Source: Hyphomicrobiales bacterium (GTDB lineage: Bacteria > Pseudomonadota > Alphaproteobacteria > Rhizobiales > Rhizobiaceae). Taken from it: a DNA stretch of 64,000 bases. The stretch is taken from NCBI GenBank assembly GCA_900472605.1, contig UCJD01000022.1:49481-113480 (forward strand), written 5' to 3'. The translations under genes and the position numbers were made by a program. Under the pieces are notes generated by a model. It was not told where the DNA came from and did no database searches. It was given only the letters and a program-made list of their open reading frames with translations. Shown here piece by piece: positions 57,399 to 64,000 of the stretch (the stretch's first letter is position 1; each line of letters opens with the position of its first letter).

Positions 57399-58016
57399 TC
57401 AGGCCGCTCGGGTGGCGATGAAGGCGGCGGTCCCGGCCAGAATGCTGGCCGCCACCCGGTTCAGCGCCTGCAGCGCGCGCGGCTGTTTCAAAAGCGTGCG
57501 CGCCCGCGACGCGAGCAGCATATAGGGGATCAGCACCACGAGAAGCACGACGAAGGTGGTCAGAAGCAGCAGGCCATATTCGCGCATGCCGACGCTATCG
57601 ATGCTGATCAGCGTCGGCACCAGCGCCACGTAGAACAGCATGGTCTTCGGGTTGCCGAGCGTGACCAGCAGGCCGGAGAGAAAGCTCATCCCGACGTTGC
57701 TGGACTTCTTCGCGGCAATGTCCTGCGGCAGCAGGCCCGCGGTCCAGAGCTTGTAGGCGATATAGCCGAGATAGAGCGCGCCGAGGATCTTGATGACGAC
57801 GAACACCTCGGTGAAGGTCTGCGCCACGAAGGCGAGGCCGAGGATCACGGCAGTCAGATAGGTCATGTCGCCGAGCACCAGCCCGAGCCCCATGAAGAAG
57901 GTCTCGCGGAAGTTCGAGCCCAGCGCGCGCGCCACGATGGCGGTAATGCCGGGGCCGGGAATGGCGGCGGCGATAAACAGCGCCGCGGCATAGGCGAAGA
58001 GTGCGGTGAACGACAT
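57399..58016 (-). CDS. LysE family amino acid exporter
   Basis: Inner-membrane translocator of 205 residues with five to six transmembrane segments (RhtB/LysE group). The conserved AAIPGPGITAIVARALGSNF (about 17-36) contains the P-G-P motif, and LVTLGNPKTMLFYVALVPTL has the N-P-K/K-x-x-x-F pattern. The substrate, probably an amino acid or homoserine-lactone-like compound, is unknown. It is separated from cysK by 133 bases. Confidence 0.93.
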   Translation of the reverse strand: MSFTALFAYAAALFIAAAIPGPGITAIVARALGSNFRETFFMGLGLVLGDMTYLTAVILGLAFVAQTFTEVFVVIKILGALYLGYIAYKLWTAGLLPQDIAAKKSSNVGMSFLSGLLVTLGNPKTMLFYVALVPTLISIDSVGMREYGLLLLTTFVVLLVVLIPYMLLASRARTLLKQPRALQALNRVAASILAGTAAFIATRAA

Positions 58017-58284
58017 ATGGGCCTCCCAATCGGCCGTGTTCTACGCCTCTTGCGGGGCCGTTTCAACGGGTCGCCGGTTGCTGCCGCACATCGGATCGGC
58101 GGACCGATCGGCCGCACGCGCAATCTGTCGCGGGGGCCTGCTATTGACGCCTCGGGTCGCGGTTCTAGTTCTCGGTCTGTGGCGGATGTCTGGCCGTAGC
58201 CGGAGCCAGCATCATCGGCCGCATGGGGGACGCATACCCGTTCCGGCACCCGTATCGCGCCGATCTGGCGAAGGAGAGCAACTG

Positions 58285-58800
58285 ATGTCAACACCCGTCG
58301 AGAAGCGCAAGACCGCGGCGCTCGCAACCCCCACCGATCTGAAGAGCAACGCAATCCAGGATATCTCGGGCGCGCTGACGGCGCTTCTGGCAGACACCTT
58401 CGCGCTCTATCTGAAGACCAAGAATTTCCACTGGCACATGTCCGGCCCGCACTTCCGCGATTATCACCTGCTGCTCGACGAGCAGGCCGAACAGATTTTC
58501 GCCATTACCGACGACATGGCCGAGCGCGCCCGCAAGATCGGCGGCACGACGCTGCGCTCGATCGGCCATATCGGTCGCCTGCAGCGCCTGGCCGATAACG
58601 ACGCCGACTACGTGACCCCGGAGGACATGCTGGCCGAACTGCGCGATGATAACCGCCAGCTGATCTCGCTGATGCGCGAGACCCACGACGTCTGCTCCGA
58701 ACACAACGACGTCGCCACGACAAGCCTTCTCGAAAACTGGATCGACGAGGCCGAGCGCCGCCACTGGTTCCTCTTCGAGATCACGCGTCAGGCGAAGTAA
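58285..58800 (+). CDS. dps: Dps-family DNA-binding ferritin-like protein
   Basis: Dodecameric mini-ferritin (171 residues) that oxidises and stores iron and guards DNA during oxidative stress. The ferroxidase site is shown by KTKNFHWHMSGPHFRDYHLL (His), LLDEQAEQIFAITDDMAERA (Asp/Glu), spread as in Dps. The N-terminal tail is Lys-rich (MSTPVEKRKTAAL), consistent with DNA binding. AAGGAGA precedes the ATG. Possibly OxyR- or Irr-controlled, but no operator was identified. Confidence 0.95.
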   Translation: MSTPVEKRKTAALATPTDLKSNAIQDISGALTALLADTFALYLKTKNFHWHMSGPHFRDYHLLLDEQAEQIFAITDDMAERARKIGGTTLRSIGHIGRLQRLADNDADYVTPEDMLAELRDDNRQLISLMRETHDVCSEHNDVATTSLLENWIDEAERRHWFLFEITRQAK

Positions 58801-58822
58801 TCGCCGCGTTCTGGTCCAAGGC

Positions 58823-59728
58823 TCAGGCCCGGACGCCCCGCAGCGCACCTTTCAGCCGCGCGGGCGTCCAGCCGAGGTTCATGCCCGCCGCCGCCAGAAG
58901 AATGATGGCGGCGCCGGCGATCTGCAGCGGCTGCAGCGCGTGACCGAAGGCGACCCTATCGACCACGATCGCCGCGATCGGGTAGAGGAAGGACAAGGCG
59001 CCGGTCAGGTGGATCGGCAGCTTCTGGATCGCGCCATAAAGCAGCACATACATCAGCCCCGTGTGCACCACGCCCAGCGTCACCAGCAGCGACCATGTCT
59101 TGATATCATGGGGCAGGGCGGAAAAGTCGGTCATCGGCGCCAGCATCACGACACCCGTGACAACCTGGATCAGCGCGATCAGATGCGGCGGCGTGCCCTT
59201 CAGCCACTTCGCGGCCAGCGCTGCCAGCGCGTAGAAGAAGGCCGCACCCAGTGCCATGGCGATGCCGGTGGCATAGTCGCCGCCCGTCCCCGCCACCTGC
59301 GGCTTGCCCTCGACGATCCCGATCATGCCGATGAATGCCAGTATCAACCAGAACAGCTTCGTCGCCGTGATCCTGTCGCCGAGAAACACGGCGCCGAGCC
59401 CGAGCAGCATGAAGGGCTGCGTGTTGTAGACGGTGGTCGCGACCGAGATAGACGTATGCCCATAGGCGCCGAAGAGCAGCAGCCAGTTGAGCACGATGGC
59501 GACACCGCCGCAGACCGCAATTCCGAAAGCGCGCAGGCCGATCGTGCCGGGCTTCAGCAATCCCATCGCCGCACAGACGACAAGCAGGCTGATCGCCCCG
59601 AACACGCAGCGCCAGAACACGACGCCGCTGACCGGTTGACCGGAGATGACGACAAACCATCCGATCGTTCCCGAAACCAGCATCGCCGCCGTCATCTGCA
59701 TGCTGCCGTTGCGGATATCCTTTTGCAT
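58823..59728 (-). CDS. EamA/DMT family transporter
   Basis: Ten-segment inner-membrane transporter of 301 residues with two EamA repeats (about 8-135 and 150-285). Typical pieces are SGVVFWRCVFGAISLLVV and SLLVTLGVVHTGLMYVLLYG. The substrate is unknown, but the group usually exports amino acids or metabolites. ATG at 59728 follows GGGAGA. An Lrp-type regulator begins 56 bases away in the opposite direction and is its likely regulator. Confidence 0.92.
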   Translation of the reverse strand: MQKDIRNGSMQMTAAMLVSGTIGWFVVISGQPVSGVVFWRCVFGAISLLVVCAAMGLLKPGTIGLRAFGIAVCGGVAIVLNWLLLFGAYGHTSISVATTVYNTQPFMLLGLGAVFLGDRITATKLFWLILAFIGMIGIVEGKPQVAGTGGDYATGIAMALGAAFFYALAALAAKWLKGTPPHLIALIQVVTGVVMLAPMTDFSALPHDIKTWSLLVTLGVVHTGLMYVLLYGAIQKLPIHLTGALSFLYPIAAIVVDRVAFGHALQPLQIAGAAIILLAAAGMNLGWTPARLKGALRGVRA

Positions 59729-59784
59729 CGCCGTCTCCCGTCTTAAGAGCAAGGATATTGCGGCCATCGGACGTTTTCTATATG

Positions 59785-60288
59785 ATAGGAAAAGATAATC
59801 GCTATCTTAGCCTAATATTTGTAGGAGATAAGCCAGTTATTCCTAATCATGAAATCGACGATATCGACCGGCGCATTCTGGTGGCGCTGGCAAGCGATGC
59901 GCGCATGTCTCTAAAGGAACTGGCGCAGGCATCAGGCCTGTCGTCGCCCAGTGCCGCCGAGCGTCTGCGACGGTTGCAGGAGCGCGGCGTCATCACGGCT
60001 TTCACCATTGACGTGGACCCTGCCGCACTCGGCTATCCGTTGCAGGCGATTGTCCGGATCCGGCCGCTGCCGGGACAGCTGCACGTGGTGGAGCGACTGA
60101 TCGAGGAGACGCCGGAGTTCGTCGAGTGCGATAAGGTCACCGGCGACGACTGCTTCATTGCCCGTCTCGTCGTGCCGTCGATGGGCGAGCTCGACGCCAT
60201 TCTCGACCGCATCGTGGAGAAGGCGGAAACCAATACGTCGATGATCAAGGCATCACCCGTCAAGCGCCGCCTGCCACCACTCGGTTAG
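59785..60288 (+). CDS. Lrp/AsnC family transcriptional regulator
   Basis: Regulator with an N-terminal helix-turn-helix (DIDRRILVALASDARMSLKE, then LAQASGLSSPSAAERLRRLQ) and a C-terminal RAM ligand domain (about 85-165). The first ATG at 59785 gives 167 residues with an unusual lead; the family-like sequence begins only at NHEIDDIDRRIL. AGGAG at 59823-59827 lies 11 bases before an in-frame ATT (59839), so the real start may be a rare codon downstream. It is divergent from the EamA exporter, its probable target. Confidence 0.88.
   Translation: MGKDNRYLSLIFVGDKPVIPNHEIDDIDRRILVALASDARMSLKELAQASGLSSPSAAERLRRLQERGVITAFTIDVDPAALGYPLQAIVRIRPLPGQLHVVERLIEETPEFVECDKVTGDDCFIARLVVPSMGELDAILDRIVEKAETNTSMIKASPVKRRLPPLG
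59792..59808. promoter_or_regulatory. AT-rich inverted repeat between Lrp and EamA genes
   Basis: AAGATA-ATCGC-TATCTT, a perfect 6-bp inverted repeat in an AT-rich stretch, 64 bases from the exporter start. Lrp/AsnC proteins bind AT-rich palindromes in divergent promoters. If the regulator starts downstream of this site, it is a good operator candidate. Confidence 0.35.
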
Positions 60289-61184
60289 AAATCCGCCATT
60301 GGCGACAGCATCGCCGGCTGCTCAAGGTCAACGGGAGCATCGGTCCTGATCATGAACTGCGTGCTGCCGTCAAGCGCCCGCGCCTCGCCCTGCCAGCCGA
60401 GCTTGTCCGGCGAAAACAGAACCTCGATCGCCGAGGGTGCGATCCCGAGACTGCCGAAAATGGCGTCGAGCGGCGGAATGGTCGCCGCGATGATATCCGA
60501 CAGCACGAAGGTGCTGTTATCCCCCACCTTCCAGGCGATCACCGCCTGCCGGTCCTCCAGCCAGCTCAGCCGCACATCGGGGTCGAACTGCGTGTTGATG
60601 AGGAACATGGCAGCGCTCTCGCAGACACCAAGTGCATCTGACACCGCCGTACGTGATTTCAGCGCACGCTGCAGCAGGGCGAGATCATCGGGCGTCCACG
60701 GGTCGAGCATCCGCGCCGGCTGGCCGCCCGCCAAAGGCTCCGGCGCTGCGCCGGCATAAAAATGCATCGGAAGCGAGCGAAAACCGTAGGGCGTGTAGAG
60801 ATCAGGCTTGTCGGTGTAGAGAAGGACCGCCTCGAAGCCCTGCTGGTCGCACCAGTCGAGCGCCTTGGCTGTCACGTTGCGATAGAGGCCACGCCCGCGC
60901 CAGGGCGGTCGCACCGCGCCGGACTGAAGGCCGGCGGCGTTGATGATCCGGCCATTCAGCGTGATTGGCATGGCGAAGGCCGAAAGATTGGCGGCGAGAA
61001 GGCCGCCCTCGTCGAACCAGCCGAAGGGCATGCTGGTGGGGTCTGCGCCGCCGAGGCGCTTCAGCGGGTCGAGATCGATGCCGAACGTGTCATGCAGAAG
61101 CGACACCAGCGCCGACCACGCCTTGTCATCGGCGAAATAGTCCTGCCGGAAGGTGAGGCCGGAGCTATCGGCCGCCTTCTCCAT
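60285..61184 (-). CDS. GNAT family acetyltransferase, two-domain
   Basis: Protein of 299 residues, about twice a normal GNAT. The N-terminal half has the acetyl-CoA site RPPWRGRGLYRNVTAKALDW and QGFEAVLLYTDKPDLYTPYG; the C-terminal half (about 160-299) is a less conserved module, perhaps Eis-like or a degenerate second GNAT. The substrate is unknown. Its ATG shares a base with the dut stop (TGATG), so translation is coupled. It converges with the Lrp gene, overlapping by 4 bases. Confidence 0.85.
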   Translation of the reverse strand: MEKAADSSGLTFRQDYFADDKAWSALVSLLHDTFGIDLDPLKRLGGADPTSMPFGWFDEGGLLAANLSAFAMPITLNGRIINAAGLQSGAVRPPWRGRGLYRNVTAKALDWCDQQGFEAVLLYTDKPDLYTPYGFRSLPMHFYAGAAPEPLAGGQPARMLDPWTPDDLALLQRALKSRTAVSDALGVCESAAMFLINTQFDPDVRLSWLEDRQAVIAWKVGDNSTFVLSDIIAATIPPLDAIFGSLGIAPSAIEVLFSPDKLGWQGEARALDGSTQFMIRTDAPVDLEQPAMLSPMADF

Positions 61185-61654
61185 CACACGCCGGTGGAGC
61201 CGAAACCGCCGGCGCCGCGCTTGGTCGTGCTCGCTTGCGTGATCTCGGCCACGCGCGCCTGCGTCACCGGAGCGATCACCATCTGGGCGATGCGCATGCC
61301 GCGGGTGATCTCGAACGGTTCCTCGCCGAGATTGATCAGCAGCACCTTCACTTCGCCGCGATAATCGCTGTCGATCGTGCCGGGGGTATTCAGGCAGGTG
61401 ATGCCGTTCTTGAGGGCGAGGCCCGAGCGCGGACGGATCTGGCCCTCGAAGCCATCGGGGATCTCGAAGATCAGCCCCGTCGGCACCAGCGCCCGCTTGC
61501 CGGGCGCCAGCATCATCGGCGCACCGTCGTCGACGGCGGCGCGCAGGTCCATGCCGGCAGCCCCTTGGGTTTCATAGGCGGGCAGCTCGATGCCCTCGCC
61601 ATGGGCGAGACGCAGGAGATTGAGGGTCGGTCTTGTATCGGTGTGAATGGTCAT
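61184..61654 (-). CDS. dut: dUTP diphosphatase
   Basis: Trimeric dUTPase of 156 residues that keeps uracil out of DNA and supplies dUMP. The five motifs are seen: [61 protein letters not shown] and the C-terminal glycine-rich [11 protein letters not shown] that closes over the site. All catalytic residues are present. It precedes and is coupled to the GNAT gene. Confidence 0.97.
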   Translation of the reverse strand: MTIHTDTRPTLNLLRLAHGEGIELPAYETQGAAGMDLRAAVDDGAPMMLAPGKRALVPTGLIFEIPDGFEGQIRPRSGLALKNGITCLNTPGTIDSDYRGEVKVLLINLGEEPFEITRGMRIAQMVIAPVTQARVAEITQASTTKRGAGGFGSTGV

Positions 61655-61744
61655 GCGCCATTACTTTGCGCCCGCAAAGCCAAGGTCAATTGCAAAGCGG
61701 CGCCTAAATCGCTAGATACGCCGCAACTCCACAGGATTCACATC

Positions 61745-63328
61745 ATGGCCGAAAGTCTCGCCGAGGCGGTTTCCCGCCGCCGCACATTCGCTATTATCGC
61801 CCACCCGGACGCGGGCAAGACGACGCTCACCGAAAAGCTGCTGCTGTTCGGCGGCGCCATCCAGCTCGCCGGTGAAGTCAAGGCGAAGAAGGATCGCATC
61901 CAGACCCGGTCGGACTGGATGAAGATCGAGCGCGAGCGCGGCATCTCGGTCGTCACCTCGGTCATGACCTTCGAATATGAAGGCAATGTCTTCAACATTC
62001 TCGACACTCCGGGCCACGAAGACTTCGCCGACGATACCTACCGCACGCTGACGGCTGTCGATGCCGCCGTCATGGTCATCGACGCCGCCAAGGGTATCGA
62101 GCCGCGGACGCTGAAGCTGTTCGAAGTCTGCCGCATGCGCGACATCCCGATCATCACCTTCATCAACAAGATGGACCGCGAAAGCCGCGATCCCTTCGAG
62201 ATCCTGGATGAGGTCGAAGAAAAGCTGGCGCTCGATACCGCCCCGGTCACCTGGCCGATCGGCCGCTCCAAGACCTTCTGCGGCTCCTACAACATCGCCG
62301 ACAACACGGTGCGCGGCTCCGATACCGAGGTGACGCCCACCAAGGTCAACGGCCCGCAGGCCGTCGCCGACCGCTTGCCGGAAAACGAGCGTCAGGCTTT
62401 CGTCGAAGAGACGGAACTGGCGATCGAAGCCTGCCGCCCGTTCGACCGCAAGGCCTTCCTCGAAGGTCATTTGACGCCGGTCTTCTTTGGCTCCGCGTTG
62501 CGCAATTTCGGTGTCCGCGATCTCATCAACGCACTCGGCGAGTTCGCGCCGCCGCCGCGCGATCAGGTCGCCGACGTGAGAACCGTTCACGCCGCCGAAG
62601 ACAAGATGACGGCCTTCGTCTTCAAGATCCAGGCCAACATGGACCCCAACCACCGCGACCGCATCGCCTTCGCCCGCATCTGCTCGGGTAAGCTCGAGCG
62701 CGGCATGAAGGCGCGTCTGGCGCGCACCGGCAAGCAGCTCGGCCTCACCGCGCCGCAGTTCTTCTTCGCCTCGCAGCGCCAGCTGGCCGATACCGCCTTT
62801 GCCGGCGACGTCGTCGGCATCCCCAACCACGGGACGCTCAGGATCGGCGATACGCTGACGGAAGGCGAGGCGCTGGTGTTCCAGGGCGTGCCGAATTTCT
62901 CGCCCGAAATCCTGCGCCGCGTGCGCCTGGAAGACGCGATGAAGGCCAAAAAGCTCAAGGAAGCCCTGCAGCAGATGGCCGAAGAGGGCGTCGTGCAGCT
63001 CTTCTCCCCGGAAGATGGTTCGCCGGCTATCGTCGGCGTCGTCGGCGCTCTGCAGCTGGATGTTCTGAAGGAGCGCCTGTCGGCCGAATATACGCTACCG
63101 GTCTCCTTCGAAATGTCGCGCTTCTCGGTCTGCCGCTGGATCTCGTCGGATCAGCCGGCCGAGCTTGAGAAGTTCCTCAACGTCAAGCGCGGCGACATCG
63201 CCCGCGACCTCGACGGCGACCCGGTCTTCCTGGCCCAGGACAGCTTCTCGCTGCGCTACGAATCCGAGCGCTTCCCCGCGATCAAGATGGTTGCCATCAA
63301 GGAATATCACGTCGCCAAGGCGGCGTGA
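61745..63328 (+). CDS. prfC: Peptide chain release factor 3
   Basis: Translational GTPase (527 residues) that recycles release factors 1 and 2 from the ribosome. G1 AIIAHPDAGKTTLTEKLLLF, G3 LDTPGHEDFADDTYRTLTA, and G4 FINKMDRESRDPFEILDEV are clear, and the RF3-specific AGEVKAKKDRIQTRSDWM region is present. ATG at 61745 gives the family start. The gene is divergent from dut and ends before a hairpin leading to trmO. Confidence 0.97.
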   Translation: MAESLAEAVSRRRTFAIIAHPDAGKTTLTEKLLLFGGAIQLAGEVKAKKDRIQTRSDWMKIERERGISVVTSVMTFEYEGNVFNILDTPGHEDFADDTYRTLTAVDAAVMVIDAAKGIEPRTLKLFEVCRMRDIPIITFINKMDRESRDPFEILDEVEEKLALDTAPVTWPIGRSKTFCGSYNIADNTVRGSDTEVTPTKVNGPQAVADRLPENERQAFVEETELAIEACRPFDRKAFLEGHLTPVFFGSALRNFGVRDLINALGEFAPPPRDQVADVRTVHAAEDKMTAFVFKIQANMDPNHRDRIAFARICSGKLERGMKARLARTGKQLGLTAPQFFFASQRQLADTAFAGDVVGIPNHGTLRIGDTLTEGEALVFQGVPNFSPEILRRVRLEDAMKAKKLKEALQQMAEEGVVQLFSPEDGSPAIVGVVGALQLDVLKERLSAEYTLPVSFEMSRFSVCRWISSDQPAELEKFLNVKRGDIARDLDGDPVFLAQDSFSLRYESERFPAIKMVAIKEYHVAKAA

Positions 63329-63359
63329 TGTTTCTCACGCTATAACGCCATGCCATAGT

Positions 63360-63379
63360 CGCTCCCGCAAACGGGAGCG
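63360..63379 (+). promoter_or_regulatory. Hairpin that covers the trmO ribosome site
   Basis: Perfect 8-bp stem CGCTCCCG / CGGGAGCG with a 4-base CAAA loop. Its right arm contains GGGAG, 6 bases before the trmO ATG, which is the best Shine-Dalgarno there. If formed, the stem would hide the ribosome site; it could also end prfC transcription. The structure is seen; the control is inferred. Confidence 0.5.
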
Positions 63380-63383
63380 CGAC

Positions 63384-63908
63384 ATGGTCAGGGAAAACGA
63401 AATCCGGAAAAACGAAGTGGCCGTCGAGGCGCCGGCACCCACGGATGCCGTGCTGGTCTTCATCGGCCGTATCCTGACACCCTGGACGTCCCGCATGGAA
63501 ACACCGCGCCAGGGACGGCATGACGGGCCGATCTGCCGGATAGAGATATTCGAGCCCTGGACGCAGGCGCTGCAGGGCGTCGAGGCTTTCGAGCGGCTGG
63601 AAATCCTCTACTGGCTGGATCGCTCCCGCCGCGATCTCGTGCTGCAGAGCCCGGCCAATTCGGGCAAGGTGCACGGCACCTTCTCGCTGCGCTCTCCTGT
63701 CCGCCCCAATCCGATCGGCACCTCGATCGTCAAGCTGGAAGCCGTGGAAGGAGCAACGCTTCTGGTGCGTGGCATGGATTGCCTGGACGGCACGCCGCTG
63801 CTCGACCTGAAACCGGATCGTACTTTGTTCAAGCCGGTCGCCCCGCCGCAGCCCGGCGATTTCCAGACCGGCGACGAGGGCACGGCGCATTATTGCCAGA
63901 AGGCGTGA
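63384..63908 (+). CDS. trmO: tRNA t6A37 N6-methyltransferase (TrmO/TsaA)
   Basis: SAM-dependent enzyme of 174 residues that methylates t6A at position 37 of tRNA-Thr. VFIGRILTPWTSRMETPRQG, LEILYWLDRSRRDLVLQ and FSLRSPVRPNPIGTSIVKLE are the TsaA/UPF0066 signature. The C-terminal LDGTPLLDLKPDRT is also conserved. The first 20 residues are a variable lead. It follows prfC by 55 bases with a hairpin between. Confidence 0.92.
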   Translation: MVRENEIRKNEVAVEAPAPTDAVLVFIGRILTPWTSRMETPRQGRHDGPICRIEIFEPWTQALQGVEAFERLEILYWLDRSRRDLVLQSPANSGKVHGTFSLRSPVRPNPIGTSIVKLEAVEGATLLVRGMDCLDGTPLLDLKPDRTLFKPVAPPQPGDFQTGDEGTAHYCQKA

Positions 63909-63945
63909 TCGCCGGAAGACTTAATGACTGACGTCGCGCCCGCGG

Positions 63946-64000
63946 CCCCCTCATCCGCCCTTCGGGCACCTTCTCCCCGCGGGGAGCCGTTGCAAAAATG
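63946..64000. repeat. Rhizobial intergenic palindromic repeat, cut by window end
   Basis: The sequence CCCCTCATCCGCCC...CACCTTCTCCCCGCGGGGAG is of a type found between genes all over rhizobial genomes. It includes a 14-base perfect palindrome CTCCCCGCGGGGAG at 63973-63986 and a CGCCC-TT-CGGGC-like inner arm. The rest lies outside the window. Confidence 0.5.

Noticed and set aside
58006..58284. A 5' extension of dps by 93 codons
   Set aside because: Arg/Gly-rich with no homology; the ATG at 58285 has a strong ribosome site and the family start.
61235..61744. A 5' extension of prfC by 170 codons
   Set aside because: It runs antisense through dut; the conserved RF3 start is at 61745.

Overview
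The window is ordinary chromosomal DNA of an alphaproteobacterium, most likely a member of the Rhizobiaceae (Rhizobium/Agrobacterium/Ensifer type; genus not resolvable by eye). The evidence is the high GC content with strong third-position G/C bias, a Sinorhizobium-type phospholipid N-methyltransferase (pmtA), a complex I NDUFA9-family protein, an RCAP_rcc01079-type spike base protein, a ugpBAEC transporter close to gshB, rhizobial-style palindromic intergenic repeats, and rhizobial iron-regulated imelysin genes. No rRNA, tRNA, CRISPR array, insertion sequence or prophage was found. About 70 protein genes fill nearly all of the sequence on both strands.

Layout. 1-4.6 kb: pheS and pheT, separated by a BrnT/BrnA toxin-antitoxin pair whose antitoxin is fused to a DUF2442 domain. 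4.6-11.6 kb: small metabolic and accessory genes (NTF2-like protein, two aldo/keto reductases, a LysR regulator, a DUF892 ferritin-like protein, an M15-like protein, an acetyltransferase, a Gfo/Idh/MocA dehydrogenase). 11.6-15.3 kb: a GtrA flippase-like protein and a dolichol-phosphate-mannose-synthase-like GT2, divergent from a large GT-C-like membrane protein. 15.4-23.6 kb: an orphan spike base protein, xseA, an M29 aminopeptidase, ybaK-like and ArsC-like genes, an AstE-like deacylase, a GT4 glycosyltransferase and ogt. 23.5-29.4 kb: a VapBC-type pair, guaA, an MTA/SAH nucleosidase-like gene with a thioesterase, a GNAT gene, TspO and DUF2252. 29.3-34.5 kb: a four-gene iron-linked operon (IrpA-type imelysin, DUF1111 di-haem protein, second imelysin, Tat-exported DUF1513 protein) with a candidate Irr box upstream.

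34.6-47.8 kb: housekeeping genes (HPP protein, RsmB-type methyltransferase, rlpA, an epimerase, queG, a GST, uppP, NDUFA9-like, DUF1330, pyrF, a phosphatase-like gene, pmtA, dnaN, rsmI, yraN) plus one short secreted peptide gene. 47.8-53.9 kb: ugpBAEC behind an array of PHO-box-like half-sites, a cupin and gshB. 54.2-64 kb: a YifB/ComM ATPase, an ABM monooxygenase, cysK, a LysE exporter, dps, an EamA exporter divergent from an Lrp regulator, a GNAT gene, dut, prfC and trmO, ending inside another intergenic repeat.

The points most worth a second look are the toxin-antitoxin pair inside pheST with its fused antitoxin and upstream palindrome, the GtrA/GT2/GT-C cluster, the orphan gene-transfer-agent-type spike base protein, the iron operon, the four-unit PHO-box array, and an AT-rich 400-base gap dense in inverted repeats upstream of rlpA. 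No wholly new multi-gene system is evident.
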